Positions 9,204 to 16,897 of a stretch of DNA of 64,000 nucleotides are shown here, piece by piece (position 1 is the first letter of the stretch; the number at the start of each line of letters is the position of its first letter). Below the pieces are notes generated by a model. It did no database searches. It saw nothing but the letters and a program-made list of their open reading frames with translations, and was not told the origin of the DNA. The stretch lies in contig NZ_CP056032.1 of NCBI RefSeq assembly GCF_013375035.1, positions 4,400,001 to 4,464,000 of the forward strand, written 5' to 3'. A program made the position numbers and the translations under genes. This DNA comes from Spirosoma sp. KUDC1026 (lineage in GTDB: Bacteria > Bacteroidota > Bacteroidia > Cytophagales > Spirosomataceae).

Positions 9204-9855
9204 TAGGGGGCTAAGACAACGTATTTTCGAATTAATTTGACCGCCTACACCAGCTAAGACTGGCACATCCTAAGACTGGCACATCGAGATGATACAAATA
9301 GTTACCAGCATAGCTGACATCAATATCATCCTCGGTAGTCGGTAAGTTAGGCTGAGTATCAATATATTGTACACCCGTTTCTTGCCCTGAGTGGCGAATC
9401 CCAATCTGAAAGAACAAGGGGCTCTTGGTCACCAGTCGAACGTAGACTCCTACCGTATAGCCAGTTGCTCCTAAATTACTTGCAACAGGTGTTCGAACCG
9501 AAAGAAGATAGCGTTCAACTTGAGCACTGCCGAAATTTCTGTATTTATGTAAGCCTGCTTCAACACTGAATTGTAGTGATTGAGCGCAACTTTGGCTAAT
9601 TATAAAGAACAATAGATAGCAGGTTAGATACTTCATACATTATAAAATTAGCACTTCTTTATCCATGGAATAACAATCAGTCTGTAGAGTTATCTACAAC
9701 TATAGATAGTAGCGTTATATAAGTGGCAACATGTTAAGAGAGCCCCAAACTCTCGGAATTGATTGATAGCTACTGCCCCTAAAAAGCATCTTACGAAACG
9801 CCCGTTCTGAGCGACGAATCAAGCACTTATCACGAATCGCCCGAGTGGTTACGTT

Positions 9856-10458
9856 TCACAAAGCAGCATGTTCCGGGCAATCCAGCCGGAGCAAATCGGC
9901 TTCTAGTGGTATTTTCAGTAAGCCACAGTAATGAATCTGACCATCATATCGGTAGTGCAGACAGGTCTTGCACATTCGTTGCACCGTAATCAGACCGCGT
10001 TGATGTAGCCCGTAAATGAGCGCAAACAAGCTTTCGTACAGCAAGGTCTTATGCTCACCGTTCAACTGCCCGACCAACTGGCTCAACACGCCCGCAAAAC
10101 CACTCGTCTGATCGACAACTTGTTGCCCCGCTGGAGTCAATTGTAAGCTGTGGCTACGGCTGTCGGTGGGATCGACGATCCGCGCGACCAGTTCTTTCTG
10201 AGCCAGCACCTTCACGGCATCACTAATGGTCGGCTTGGTTAGGTTGAATTCGGCGGCCAAATACCCGATCTTGCATTTGGCCGGGTCGTGAAAGGCCAGA
10301 AAAAGAAGGATTTGAATCTGAATCGGACTTAGGCCGGTTTCGCGGCTCTGCTGCCAGAGTAGTATTCGGAACACTTCTCCCAGTCGTTCCAGCCCCGCCA
10401 CAATCTTGGCATCGATCGAGCTGTTTTGCCGGCCTAAGTCAAATACAGAATCATCCAT
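9856..10458 (-). CDS. MarR-family regulator with C-terminal four-cysteine tail
   Basis: A 200-residue winged-helix regulator. Residues ~20-130 match the MarR fold: GLSPIQIQILLFLAFH, the recognition region LAAEFNLTKPTISDAVKVLA, and the wing VDPTDSRSHSLQLTPAG. After the dimerisation helices comes a tail with C163-x2-C166, C178 and C194 (MCKTC ... HYCGLL ... LDCPEH), which could bind zinc, an Fe-S cluster or act as a thiol switch. It is the last gene of a leftward operon and abuts the preceding stop. The palindrome overlapping the operon promoter (12407-12419) is the obvious candidate operator, making autoregulation likely. Confidence 0.85.
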   Translation of the reverse strand: MDDSVFDLGRQNSSIDAKIVAGLERLGEVFRILLWQQSRETGLSPIQIQILLFLAFHDPAKCKIGYLAAEFNLTKPTISDAVKVLAQKELVARIVDPTDSRSHSLQLTPAGQQVVDQTSGFAGVLSQLVGQLNGEHKTLLYESLFALIYGLHQRGLITVQRMCKTCLHYRYDGQIHYCGLLKIPLEADLLRLDCPEHAAL

Positions 10459-10722
10459 TTAGCAGTCACAGGTTTCACAGTAAGGCGCGTAGCCTTCATA
10501 ATGGGGCGAAAATTCTCCTCCAGCGCTAACCAGCTTGGGTAAGGGAATCCGATCCCCCGTTGAGAGAACGACTATCGGGTCATTGCCCTCCATAGTCAGG
10601 CTTACAACAAGCGCATTCAGGGTAATCAACTCGTGAAGCTCGGTAAAATATTGGACTTTTACATAGCTCCGCCTTCTCACCAGGTCATCCAGATAGGTGC
10701 GATAGTCAATTGAGTCGTTCAT
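10459..10722 (-). CDS. Small Cys-tailed protein, possibly Rof-like
   Basis: An 87-residue protein. The segment from ~7 to 72 (YLDDLVRRRSYVKVQYF, then VVLSTGDRIPLPKLVSAGG) has the size and beta-strand look of Rho-binding antiterminator (Rof)-like proteins, but this is a tentative reading. The C-terminus ends in three cysteines (YCETCDC), echoing the cysteine clusters of the downstream MarR and the upstream DUF2024 protein. It overlaps the upstream 80-residue gene by 4 bp, so translation is coupled. Confidence 0.6.
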   Translation of the reverse strand: MNDSIDYRTYLDDLVRRRSYVKVQYFTELHELITLNALVVSLTMEGNDPIVVLSTGDRIPLPKLVSAGGEFSPHYEGYAPYCETCDC

Positions 10723-10961
10723 TTCGATTGCCAGTAATTATTTGCCGCTGCAATAGTCGCAAACTCAGTAGCGACGGTCTGTCCAATGGCGATCAGCATC
10801 ATCGCATCATTGGCGTACACGTCCCGGAGTTGACTCCGTTTCTGCTCATCGGGTTGGGTTGCTTTGATGATGAGCCGGGCCATTTTGATCGCCAGTTGCC
10901 GACCTTCTTCTGGGGTGGGCGTTAGCAGACTGTTGCTGGGAATCAGGGTGATCGTGTCCAT
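10719..10961 (-). CDS. Small hypothetical protein of the MarR operon
   Basis: An 80-residue protein with no family I recognise. It is largely helical (EEGRQLAIKMARLIIKATQ; ANDAMMLIAIGQTVATEFATIAAANNY) and has no signal peptide or cysteines. It sits 26 bp after the secreted 254-residue protein and overlaps the next gene by 4 bp, which supports it being a real gene of the operon. Confidence 0.6.
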   Translation of the reverse strand: MDTITLIPSNSLLTPTPEEGRQLAIKMARLIIKATQPDEQKRSQLRDVYANDAMMLIAIGQTVATEFATIAAANNYWQSK

Positions 10962-10987
10962 AGCAAAGTGGTAATTAAGGGAGTGAG

Positions 10988-11752
10988 TTATTTTTTTGCC
11001 GTAACGGTATACGGCAAGGTCAACTTGCCCGACAGTACGGTATACACCGCGTACACCCCAAGCGTAGGTTTGGTCGCCGACATGTCGTGATTGGCATGAT
11101 CGCCCCCCATGTTCATTTCCATATAACAGCTTACCGCATCAAACTTGAAGTTCTTCTGGTTGTTGACCCGATAAGCCGGAACCCCCATGCGGATGACGTT
11201 ACCCTGCGTCACCACATTGTAACCCGGCGAATCAAAATACATGGGCACACCCGGCGCAGTTTTGGGCAGCGTAACAGCCTTATCCTCTTTTTTGAACTCC
11301 TTAACGCTTAAGCCACCCGGTACCCGGCTGTCTTTGGTCAGCACAACCCAGTGCGGGTGCCAGACTACCCCGTCGTTGTCGAAAATGCCGTCGTTGTTTT
11401 CGTCCCAAAGCGGGGTGTCGTCCATATCGGGATGCGACGTTAGCCCCATTGCCACAATACCTTCGGTGTTAGAGAAACCCACATCGGTTGGTTTGAGCGT
11501 CGTCGGAAATACGTAGGCCAAGACTGGCGCGCCGTTCATGCTACCTACTCCTTTGGGCACCGTACGACCGGCAGCCCCTTCCACTTTCATCTCGAAAATA
11601 AGCATGTCCAGCGTGTTGTCGTAGGCAATGCTAGCCGCCTTAATTTTGAAATCAGCGTTGTTATAGGCCGTAGCAGGCTTTTGGGTTTGAGCCGTTACCG
11701 CTGAAGCTGTCAGCACAAAGGCGAACAGCGTTGCTTTTAGTGATGTGTACAT
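10988..11752 (-). CDS. Exported hypothetical protein of the MarR operon
   Basis: A 254-residue protein with a signal peptide (MYTSLKATLFAFVLTASAVTAQ). Recognisable traits are an acidic loop resembling a calcium-binding repeat (DENNDGIFDNDG, ~135-146), a His-rich segment GGDHANHDM near 223-231 that could bind a metal, and the Trp-containing stretch VVWHPHWVVLT. I do not recognise the family. It is encoded between the DUF2024 gene (74 bp upstream) and the 80-residue gene (26 bp downstream), so it is probably co-transcribed with them. Confidence 0.65.
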   Translation of the reverse strand: MYTSLKATLFAFVLTASAVTAQTQKPATAYNNADFKIKAASIAYDNTLDMLIFEMKVEGAAGRTVPKGVGSMNGAPVLAYVFPTTLKPTDVGFSNTEGIVAMGLTSHPDMDDTPLWDENNDGIFDNDGVVWHPHWVVLTKDSRVPGGLSVKEFKKEDKAVTLPKTAPGVPMYFDSPGYNVVTQGNVIRMGVPAYRVNNQKNFKFDAVSCYMEMNMGGDHANHDMSATKPTLGVYAVYTVLSGKLTLPYTVTAKK

Positions 11753-11826
11753 GGGATAAGTTGATTAGTAAACGAAAACTTTTTAACTGAGGAAAAATGG
11801 GGAGTGCCAAGGGGGCTGACGAATAG

Positions 11827-12087
11827 TCAGCAGCCCTGCATTTCAATGATGTGAAAGCCCTGACTAGTGATATTAGCCTCTATCTCCTGGGTAGCCTGTT
11901 CAATATGACAGAAGCGGCATTCTTTGGCGGTCAGGGGTTGCCCAGCCTGGCCTTTTGTTGATAGGTAAGCTTGTCCGTACGCATGGATCGTTACCGGGCT
12001 GGATAACGTGGATGGCACGAGAATATCGAAATGCATAACCGCCCCGTCGGTGCGGGTAACGTAGGTATCATAAACAGAAACTTGCAT
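11827..12087 (-). CDS. DUF2024 family protein
   Basis: An 86-residue protein that matches the small DUF2024 family along its length: it starts MQVSVYDTYVTRTDGAVMHF, has a central AYLSTKGQAGQPLTAKECRF, then CHIE with a C-x2-C pair, and ends GFHIIEMQGC. The function of the family is unknown. The gene is second in the leftward operon that ends with the MarR regulator, 55 bp after the first gene. Confidence 0.8.
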   Translation of the reverse strand: MQVSVYDTYVTRTDGAVMHFDILVPSTLSSPVTIHAYGQAYLSTKGQAGQPLTAKECRFCHIEQATQEIEANITSQGFHIIEMQGC

Positions 12088-12142
12088 GTTTTGAGGGAGT
12101 TAGAGATGATTAAAATTCTTCGCGATAAACGTAAGGATGACT

Positions 12143-12373
12143 CTACAGTACGGCCGTGAGCGTAACCGCTTTGAACCAAACCGCATGCATACGGGCTACG
12201 GTATTAGCATCATGCCTTTTAGCCGCCAGAAAATCCCTCATGATCAGTGTCAGGGGTACGAGGCCGGCCAGGATGTAGCACAAACGAATGATCGGTTCGG
12301 CCTTAATAGAGATCGGCGATGTAAGGGGCTGCTGCCCATACATGTACCCTGGTAGTGTGTTTTGATTGCCCAT
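12143..12373 (-). CDS. Small putative membrane protein, first gene of MarR operon
   Basis: A 76-residue protein with one clear hydrophobic helix (~30-46, IIRLCYILAGLVPLTLIM) followed by a basic segment and a second weakly hydrophobic end (FKAVTLTAVL). No family is recognised. The ATG at 12373 lies only ~18 nt after the expected transcription start of the TACATTTG promoter, and the gene points the same way as the five genes after it, so I take it as the first gene of the operon. Confidence 0.5.
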   Translation of the reverse strand: MGNQNTLPGYMYGQQPLTSPISIKAEPIIRLCYILAGLVPLTLIMRDFLAAKRHDANTVARMHAVWFKAVTLTAVL

Positions 12374-12397
12374 GGTAGAGTCAATTGAAATCTGTCA

Positions 12398-12419
12398 CAA
12401 ATGTAATTAGGAATCCTAA
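12398..12419 (-). promoter_or_regulatory. Promoter and palindromic operator of the MarR operon
   Basis: On the minus strand, TACATTTG (12398-12405) fits the Bacteroidota -7 consensus TAnnTTTG. Directly upstream of it lies a perfect 13-bp palindrome, TTAGGA-A-TCCTAA (12407-12419, plus strand), in the space between the -33 and -7 regions, where a bound MarR dimer would block RNA polymerase. Size and symmetry fit MarR operators. Binding by the MarR protein of this operon is inferred. Confidence 0.7.
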
Positions 12420-12753
12420 CTAAATTTAAAATAGGTATATCTTCTTTATCGATGAGCGCATTGACGAAATCTATTAGTGGACTTGCAGTAGCATAGTGAC
12501 GGTTTTTTTAGACTATCTCTTGAGGGTCTTTACCCGTCAACTACTCAAACAGAGTCTTCATATCACTATCGCGTAGAATAGGATGGCCGCATGGCAGATG
12601 ATTCAAGGCCAGGCTTACGACATCGTTTTCTTCAATTCAATGCGCCAGACCTGGATGGCCATAACCTATTTCAAAGAATATGTAAAGCAGATCTAGGCTA
12701 TCTCTGGTTTTATCGTTTCAACTTCATGGGGTGCTTCTATTATCAAAATTCCC
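12420..12753. other. Intergenic region, no confident gene
   Basis: Between the MarR-operon promoter and the 3' end of the AlgX-like gene. An ATG-initiated frame of 37 codons on the plus strand (12583-12696, beginning MAAWQMIQGQAYD) has a coding look but no recognisable homologue, so I do not call it a gene. Confidence 0.4.
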
Positions 12754-13956
12754 TTACAGCAGCCCCAACAGGCCAATATTACGCTCAACGATTTCAATCA
12801 GAACGATATCAGGATGTTCGGTTTTGGCCAGATTCAGGTCAAATTTATGACTACGTACCATGTACGACTCCCTGAAGTGACCTGCCATGAACTGATCCAT
12901 AGAGTAGCTGAACGAATCACCGATCAACAGCATTTTGGGTAGTTGAGCAGCACTTTTTCCTTCGCGAATAAAACGTTGCGACGGCAATCCGTAATACTTA
13001 TCGTTGATTTCAGTATTTCGGGCTTGTAGAAATCCGGCTGGTTTGATTTTATAACTTACCGAGTCGCTTACCTCGCTGTTCAAAGCCAGCATCGTCACCA
13101 GATCCCCACCCACACCTTTCTGGGACGTTACGGTATAGTTTGCCAGATCGGGTTTAACCAGGTATGGAAAATCCTGGCGAATACGATCGATGGCGCTCAG
13201 CGTAGTCAGCAACGCCCCATAGTCGTTCCAGTGCGTATCGGTCTGGCAGTAGACAACGTGGTCGGATTTGGCATCAACCAGTTCTTTCCGAACGTCGATC
13301 ACCGGAACCGTTGAGTGCTGCTTCATATACGTCTTGAACCGGTCGAAGTTTGACACCCGCTTTTCTTTGGGGAAATAGTCGGGCAGATTTTCCGGGTAGA
13401 TGGTGTACGAATCGGGGGCAACCAGTACGTAGAGTTTGCTGCCCTGCCTGCTCAGGCTATCCTGAAGAACGTTCAGGCGCCGGGCAACGGATACCAGTGT
13501 GTCCCCGGAAATCGTCAGCAAACCCCGGTGCTGTTCAGCAACCCGGCCCATGCTGTTGCCGGGATAAAACCAGCCGTTCTTCCCCGCGATCACCTTTTCG
13601 GGTAAGGGCGACGATGACATGACTTTATATTTCCACTGGCTGTACTGGTAAAACAGCGCGTTTCGCCAGCCAAAATTCTCTTTGTAATACTGGTCGAACT
13701 GGACGATAAACGTTTTTACGTGCGGGAAGTCAAACCGGGGAAAGGGAGTCAGGATTCGCTTTTCCGTACTCTTGAATCCCGCGGATAACCCCGCCCACTG
13801 ATCGATCAGTGGCGCTGTCAGTATCAGAAAAAAACCAGCACTAAGTAAAAACGCTTTCGAACTCCTATGTCCTCTTTTGCCCGATTTCGATTTATGCTCT
13901 CTCTCAGGCAATACGTCTTGCACCATCAGGTAAGAATCTTTGCTTCGGTTTGTCAC
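12754..13956 (-). CDS. AlgX/AlgJ-like (DHHW) SGNH-domain membrane protein
   Basis: A 400-residue protein with an N-terminal signal anchor (~34-51, KAFLLSAGFFLILTAPLID) after a basic cytoplasmic stretch. The rest matches AlgX/AlgJ-type SGNH acetyltransferase-like domains: NGWFYPGNS, VLVAPDSYTIYPENLPDYFP, the DTHWND trait (~240) that gives the DHHW family its Asp-His pair, and LLIGDSFSYSMDQFM with the probable nucleophilic Ser near the C-terminus. The family O-acetylates exopolysaccharides, usually together with an MBOAT protein. No MBOAT gene is adjacent here, so the partner would be elsewhere or absent. Confidence 0.75.
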   Translation of the reverse strand: MTNRSKDSYLMVQDVLPEREHKSKSGKRGHRSSKAFLLSAGFFLILTAPLIDQWAGLSAGFKSTEKRILTPFPRFDFPHVKTFIVQFDQYYKENFGWRNALFYQYSQWKYKVMSSSPLPEKVIAGKNGWFYPGNSMGRVAEQHRGLLTISGDTLVSVARRLNVLQDSLSRQGSKLYVLVAPDSYTIYPENLPDYFPKEKRVSNFDRFKTYMKQHSTVPVIDVRKELVDAKSDHVVYCQTDTHWNDYGALLTTLSAIDRIRQDFPYLVKPDLANYTVTSQKGVGGDLVTMLALNSEVSDSVSYKIKPAGFLQARNTEINDKYYGLPSQRFIREGKSAAQLPKMLLIGDSFSYSMDQFMAGHFRESYMVRSHKFDLNLAKTEHPDIVLIEIVERNIGLLGLL

Positions 13957-14317
13957 CCAAAGCCTATGAGTAGATACAGGAATCGGTCAGTACATGTACG
14001 TAACTATGTAAAACTGATCGACTCTATATGACGTTGAGCAATTATCGTGCTGACGTCGTGTCCTCATCGGATAGTAGTCTTACGTCGGCGGAGAAATAAA
14101 GATCGTTGAGTCCTGACAGTAATCTGATACGCTGCTCACCATTCAACGCCTGGAAAGCTGATTCAGCAGCTCAATCAGCACCCGTCTCCGGAGGAAGTAT
14201 ATAGTTTACTGGAATAGAGGGTGTAAAGGTACACTCATAAAAGAAAAATCATATTACTTTCAAATCCTGTATCAGTCGCCGAGACCCGATGCAGGCTGTG
14301 CAGGGAGCGGTCGAGTC
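13957..14317. other. Divergent intergenic region with a possible gene remnant
   Basis: The 361 bp between two divergent genes. On the minus strand a frame from 14170 to 14042 (42 codons, no start codon, stop upstream) reads ESAFQALNGEQRIRLLSGLN, which has a coding look and vaguely recalls the C-terminal helix of a MarR-type protein. I regard this as a weak hint of a decayed gene. Otherwise the region should hold the two promoters. Confidence 0.3.
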
Positions 14318-15361
14318 ATGACAAAATCGAGGTACACACAATCTTTTTCATCAGTTGTCGGCTGGTTGCTGGGGTGTCTATGGCTGAGCACGGTTCTGAA
14401 TGGCTGCGCCGGTGATTATCCAGCTGTCGTGCCACCCGATACCGACCAATCCGCTCCCCCACCCGTCTCAACATCGACCTGCTCCGGCAGTACGACGCCG
14501 GGATCTGCATCGATGGTACAGGCGGTTGATACGTTGACCGTGACACCACCCCGCTTTTCGCCGGACGGCGGTAGTTTTTACTTCAGCGTTCCGGTTCAGC
14601 TCATTGCGGACTCACTTCCTCCGCAGGCAATCTATGAATACTCCCTCGATAACGGCCAGAGCTGGCAGACGGGCCAGCAGTTTACGGTGATCAGTGGTGG
14701 TAAAATCCTGGCTCGTCTACGTATCGGCGACCGGCCTTCCCGGAGCCGGGCTGTTACGTTCAGTCTGTCCTACAAACGGATGCTGGTTATTGGCAATAGC
14801 ATCATGAGTCACCTCCCCGACCCGTCTGTTGGCTGGTTCAACTCCAACGGCATGGCGGCCTCCGCCCCCGAGAAAGATTTTGTGCACTTGCTCAACACCC
14901 GTCTGGCAACGTTATACCCGCCGGTGAGTTACCGGCTTCAGTCGGGCGGAAATTTTGAGCGGGAGTTTGGCAGGTCAACCTACAGTCTTGATGAATTCAG
15001 CGAGCCGCTTCAGCAGTTCAAGCCGGATCTGATCGTGTTACGTATCGGCGAGAACATTGACGAAGGAGCTGTCGTGAGCCGAAATTATGAATCTCAGCTC
15101 GGTCAGTTGCTGGATCGGTTGGCGAACTACGGTCAGCCCGTCAGGATCGTGGTGACTACCAGCGTCTGGTCACACCCGTTGGCCGATGTGGTCACGCGTC
15201 GGGTGGTGGCGGCTAAAGGGCACGCGCTGGTTGATCTGAGCTGTATGGTCGGTCAGGGGCAGTATTTCGCCAGCCAGTACGCCAATCCGGGTGTGGCCGC
15301 TCACCCCAATGACGCGGGTATGGAGCGAATTGCGGATTCGATCTGGGATAAAATTCAGTAA
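14318..15361 (+). CDS. SGNH/GDSL-type lipoprotein, paralogue of 5302-6336
   Basis: A 347-residue protein that starts with a lipoprotein signal (lipobox LNGC, Cys29). After a Pro/Ser-rich linker there is a beta domain (EYSLDNGQSWQTGQQ) and an SGNH domain: VIGNSIMSH, GWFNSNGMAASAPEKDFVHL, LRIGENIDEG and, near the end, GVAAHPNDAGMERIADSI. The catalytic half is nearly the same as that of the gene at 5302-6336, while the N-terminal halves differ, so the two proteins probably do the same reaction from different places (membrane-anchored here, soluble or secreted there). The gene is monocistronic and convergent with the DUF4403 gene. Confidence 0.8.
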   Translation: MTKSRYTQSFSSVVGWLLGCLWLSTVLNGCAGDYPAVVPPDTDQSAPPPVSTSTCSGSTTPGSASMVQAVDTLTVTPPRFSPDGGSFYFSVPVQLIADSLPPQAIYEYSLDNGQSWQTGQQFTVISGGKILARLRIGDRPSRSRAVTFSLSYKRMLVIGNSIMSHLPDPSVGWFNSNGMAASAPEKDFVHLLNTRLATLYPPVSYRLQSGGNFEREFGRSTYSLDEFSEPLQQFKPDLIVLRIGENIDEGAVVSRNYESQLGQLLDRLANYGQPVRIVVTTSVWSHPLADVVTRRVVAAKGHALVDLSCMVGQGQYFASQYANPGVAAHPNDAGMERIADSIWDKIQ

Positions 15362-15405
15362 AGCGACGTATGGAAACAGACTAAATTCCCGACAAACAGG
15401 GTTAT

Positions 15406-16785
15406 TTATAGCTTTTGCACCTGCAGATCGACCTTGGCCTTCACCCGGATCAGGGCCTGAATTCCGTCCGGACGAATGGCAATCCGCTGGGGTACAAACC
15501 GGAAATTATTCATTTTCAGATCGGTCGTCTTACCGGGACCTTTCTCGTAAGCTTCGCTGATTTTCGCCGGTAGTTTCGCAATTTCATCGCCGAGGGGAAT
15601 CTCCAGCCAATCACCTAGCAGTCGCTGAAGCCCGCGGTGAATAATTGATTCTGAAAATTGATTCAATTCATTATCGGTACTGGTATCAAAATCCAGATTC
15701 TGGACGATCAGGGTCTTGGTCAGCGTATCGAACGTAGGTCGCCCCCGCAGATACAGTGTTCCATCGACCAGGCCACTTACTTCAGTTTTTACGACCAGAT
15801 CACGCTGATTGCCGTAGACAGTGGCTTTGTTGATCTTTACCAGTCCCAGCGCCATTTTTTTGGGTTCTTTCAGTGTCTGCGCCAGTATTTGATTGATGGC
15901 GGTGTACGGAATCGAACTCACAACTCTAAGATCAGCCAGTTGCGTTATCTGATCGCATTTCTGCAGGGGCGGCAGCGGGGCTTTCGTCACGGTCGGCTTC
16001 TCCGTCGCCAGCCTGGTGTCAGTACTGAACGCAATCCGGAGGTGCGTCGTAATCGTTTCCTGGTTTCCACTAATGTCGCTGGCAGCTACGCTCATGGGTC
16101 TGGGAATAAGCCAGAGCCCATACTCTTTGCTGATCAATAGCGGATTCTGAATATCCTGCCAGACAGGCAGCACCGTTTTATCCAGCCGCAGGTCTTCGTG
16201 GATGGCGTTATCAATCGCCTGTTCAATGGCGGTCTGATACCGTTCCAGTAGATTCTGGACAAGACCGGTTAACGGAATTTCCCGACCAAGCAGCCTTATT
16301 TCCGGCTCGATAACCCATTTGTAATCAATAAATTTCACGTGACTGGACAGCCGCCAGTCGGCTGTTACCGACAAAGGGCTCTGGAAATTGACCTGAAGCT
16401 CGCAAAATGGTTTTCGGGGGGCATCGTCTTCGCGTCCGAACAGCTTGCCCAGCCATAATTGCAGAGGTGCCGAAAAGCGAATCTGCTGGTTAACGTACTG
16501 AATCTGTACTGGCCCCGACCGCTCAACCCGAAACGGGATCAAACCCGGTCCTGCGCCCCCATCAGCCTTCTTGCCAACCAGTACAGGGTCCAGTTCTTTA
16601 TTTATTTTATTCTGCAGTTCCGACAGTCGGAACGTTAGCGATCCCGCCAGGTACGATGTATCCTGGGGAATAGGTGCGTCAAATCCTTCAGCTTTTGGCG
16701 CGGTTGGCTCTACCTGCTGGCATTGCGTTAATACCAGCAAAGCCCCCGCCCCAACTAGTAGAGCGCGTAAACGTAATAACCTCAT
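15406..16785 (-). CDS. DUF4403 family lipoprotein
   Basis: A 459-residue protein from the ATG at 16785, chosen because a signal with lipobox LTQC follows (MRLLRLRALLVGAGALLVLTQC); the frame is open 33 codons further up but without a sensible N-terminus. The body matches DUF4403: SLTFRLSELQNKINKEL near the start, repeated amphipathic strands of a lipid-tunnel-like architecture, and ends LIRVKAKVDLQVQKL. The function of the family is not established; a role at the inner or outer membrane is inferred from the lipid anchor. Confidence 0.75.
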   Translation of the reverse strand: MRLLRLRALLVGAGALLVLTQCQQVEPTAPKAEGFDAPIPQDTSYLAGSLTFRLSELQNKINKELDPVLVGKKADGGAGPGLIPFRVERSGPVQIQYVNQQIRFSAPLQLWLGKLFGREDDAPRKPFCELQVNFQSPLSVTADWRLSSHVKFIDYKWVIEPEIRLLGREIPLTGLVQNLLERYQTAIEQAIDNAIHEDLRLDKTVLPVWQDIQNPLLISKEYGLWLIPRPMSVAASDISGNQETITTHLRIAFSTDTRLATEKPTVTKAPLPPLQKCDQITQLADLRVVSSIPYTAINQILAQTLKEPKKMALGLVKINKATVYGNQRDLVVKTEVSGLVDGTLYLRGRPTFDTLTKTLIVQNLDFDTSTDNELNQFSESIIHRGLQRLLGDWLEIPLGDEIAKLPAKISEAYEKGPGKTTDLKMNNFRFVPQRIAIRPDGIQALIRVKAKVDLQVQKL

Positions 16786-16897
16786 AGATCGTGAATGGCC
16801 GACTGCTGTTGTAACAAGCCGTATTTTCACCAATAACGCGCAGACTTTTCGGGTTGTTCGAGAAAACAACCCCGATACGTACACCCCTACACGCCGG

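Larger units (their letters stand above)
7932..9218 (+). mobile_element. Complete IS3-family insertion sequence, 1287 bp
   Basis: Imperfect terminal inverted repeats start TGTCTTA(A/G)CCCCCT and include CTGGACAAA about 20 bp in. The element is flanked by a 5-bp direct duplication ACGTA (7927-7931 and 9219-9223). It carries overlapping orfA and orfB joined by a run of eight A residues (8277-8284), the usual -1 frameshift site of IS3 elements. Both ORFs look intact, so the element may be active. It lies inside the outer-membrane protein gene of the opposite strand. Confidence 0.93.
7630..9636 (-). pseudogene. Outer-membrane beta-barrel protein gene, broken by IS3 element and 16-bp duplication
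   Basis: The leftward gene starts at 9636 with a signal peptide (MKYLTCYLLFFIISQSCAQ). It runs to ~9286, where a perfect tandem copy of 16 bp (9254-9269 and 9270-9285) shifts the frame to a stop at 9232. Further on it is interrupted by the IS element 7932-9218. Removing one 16-bp copy, the element and one 5-bp target copy restores a single frame of 232 codons: YHLDVPVLAGVGGQINSK, then IRLEGYIGMLPTLNKYKY, ending LSVSYRFGSVL. Beta-strand periodicity and the end resemble PorT-like small barrels. The restored reading is read directly from the sequence; the barrel assignment is by look. Confidence 0.85.

Noticed and set aside
9691-9708. Inverted repeat TATCTA-N6-TAGATA upstream of the broken outer-membrane gene
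   Set aside because: Only 6 bp arms in AT-rich DNA, easily by chance; no matching regulator nearby.
12583-12696. A 37-codon frame beginning MAAWQMIQGQ between the MarR-operon promoter and the AlgX-like gene
   Set aside because: It has a coding look but no recognisable partner, no ribosome-binding context and a very short length; kept only as a remark in the intergenic entry.
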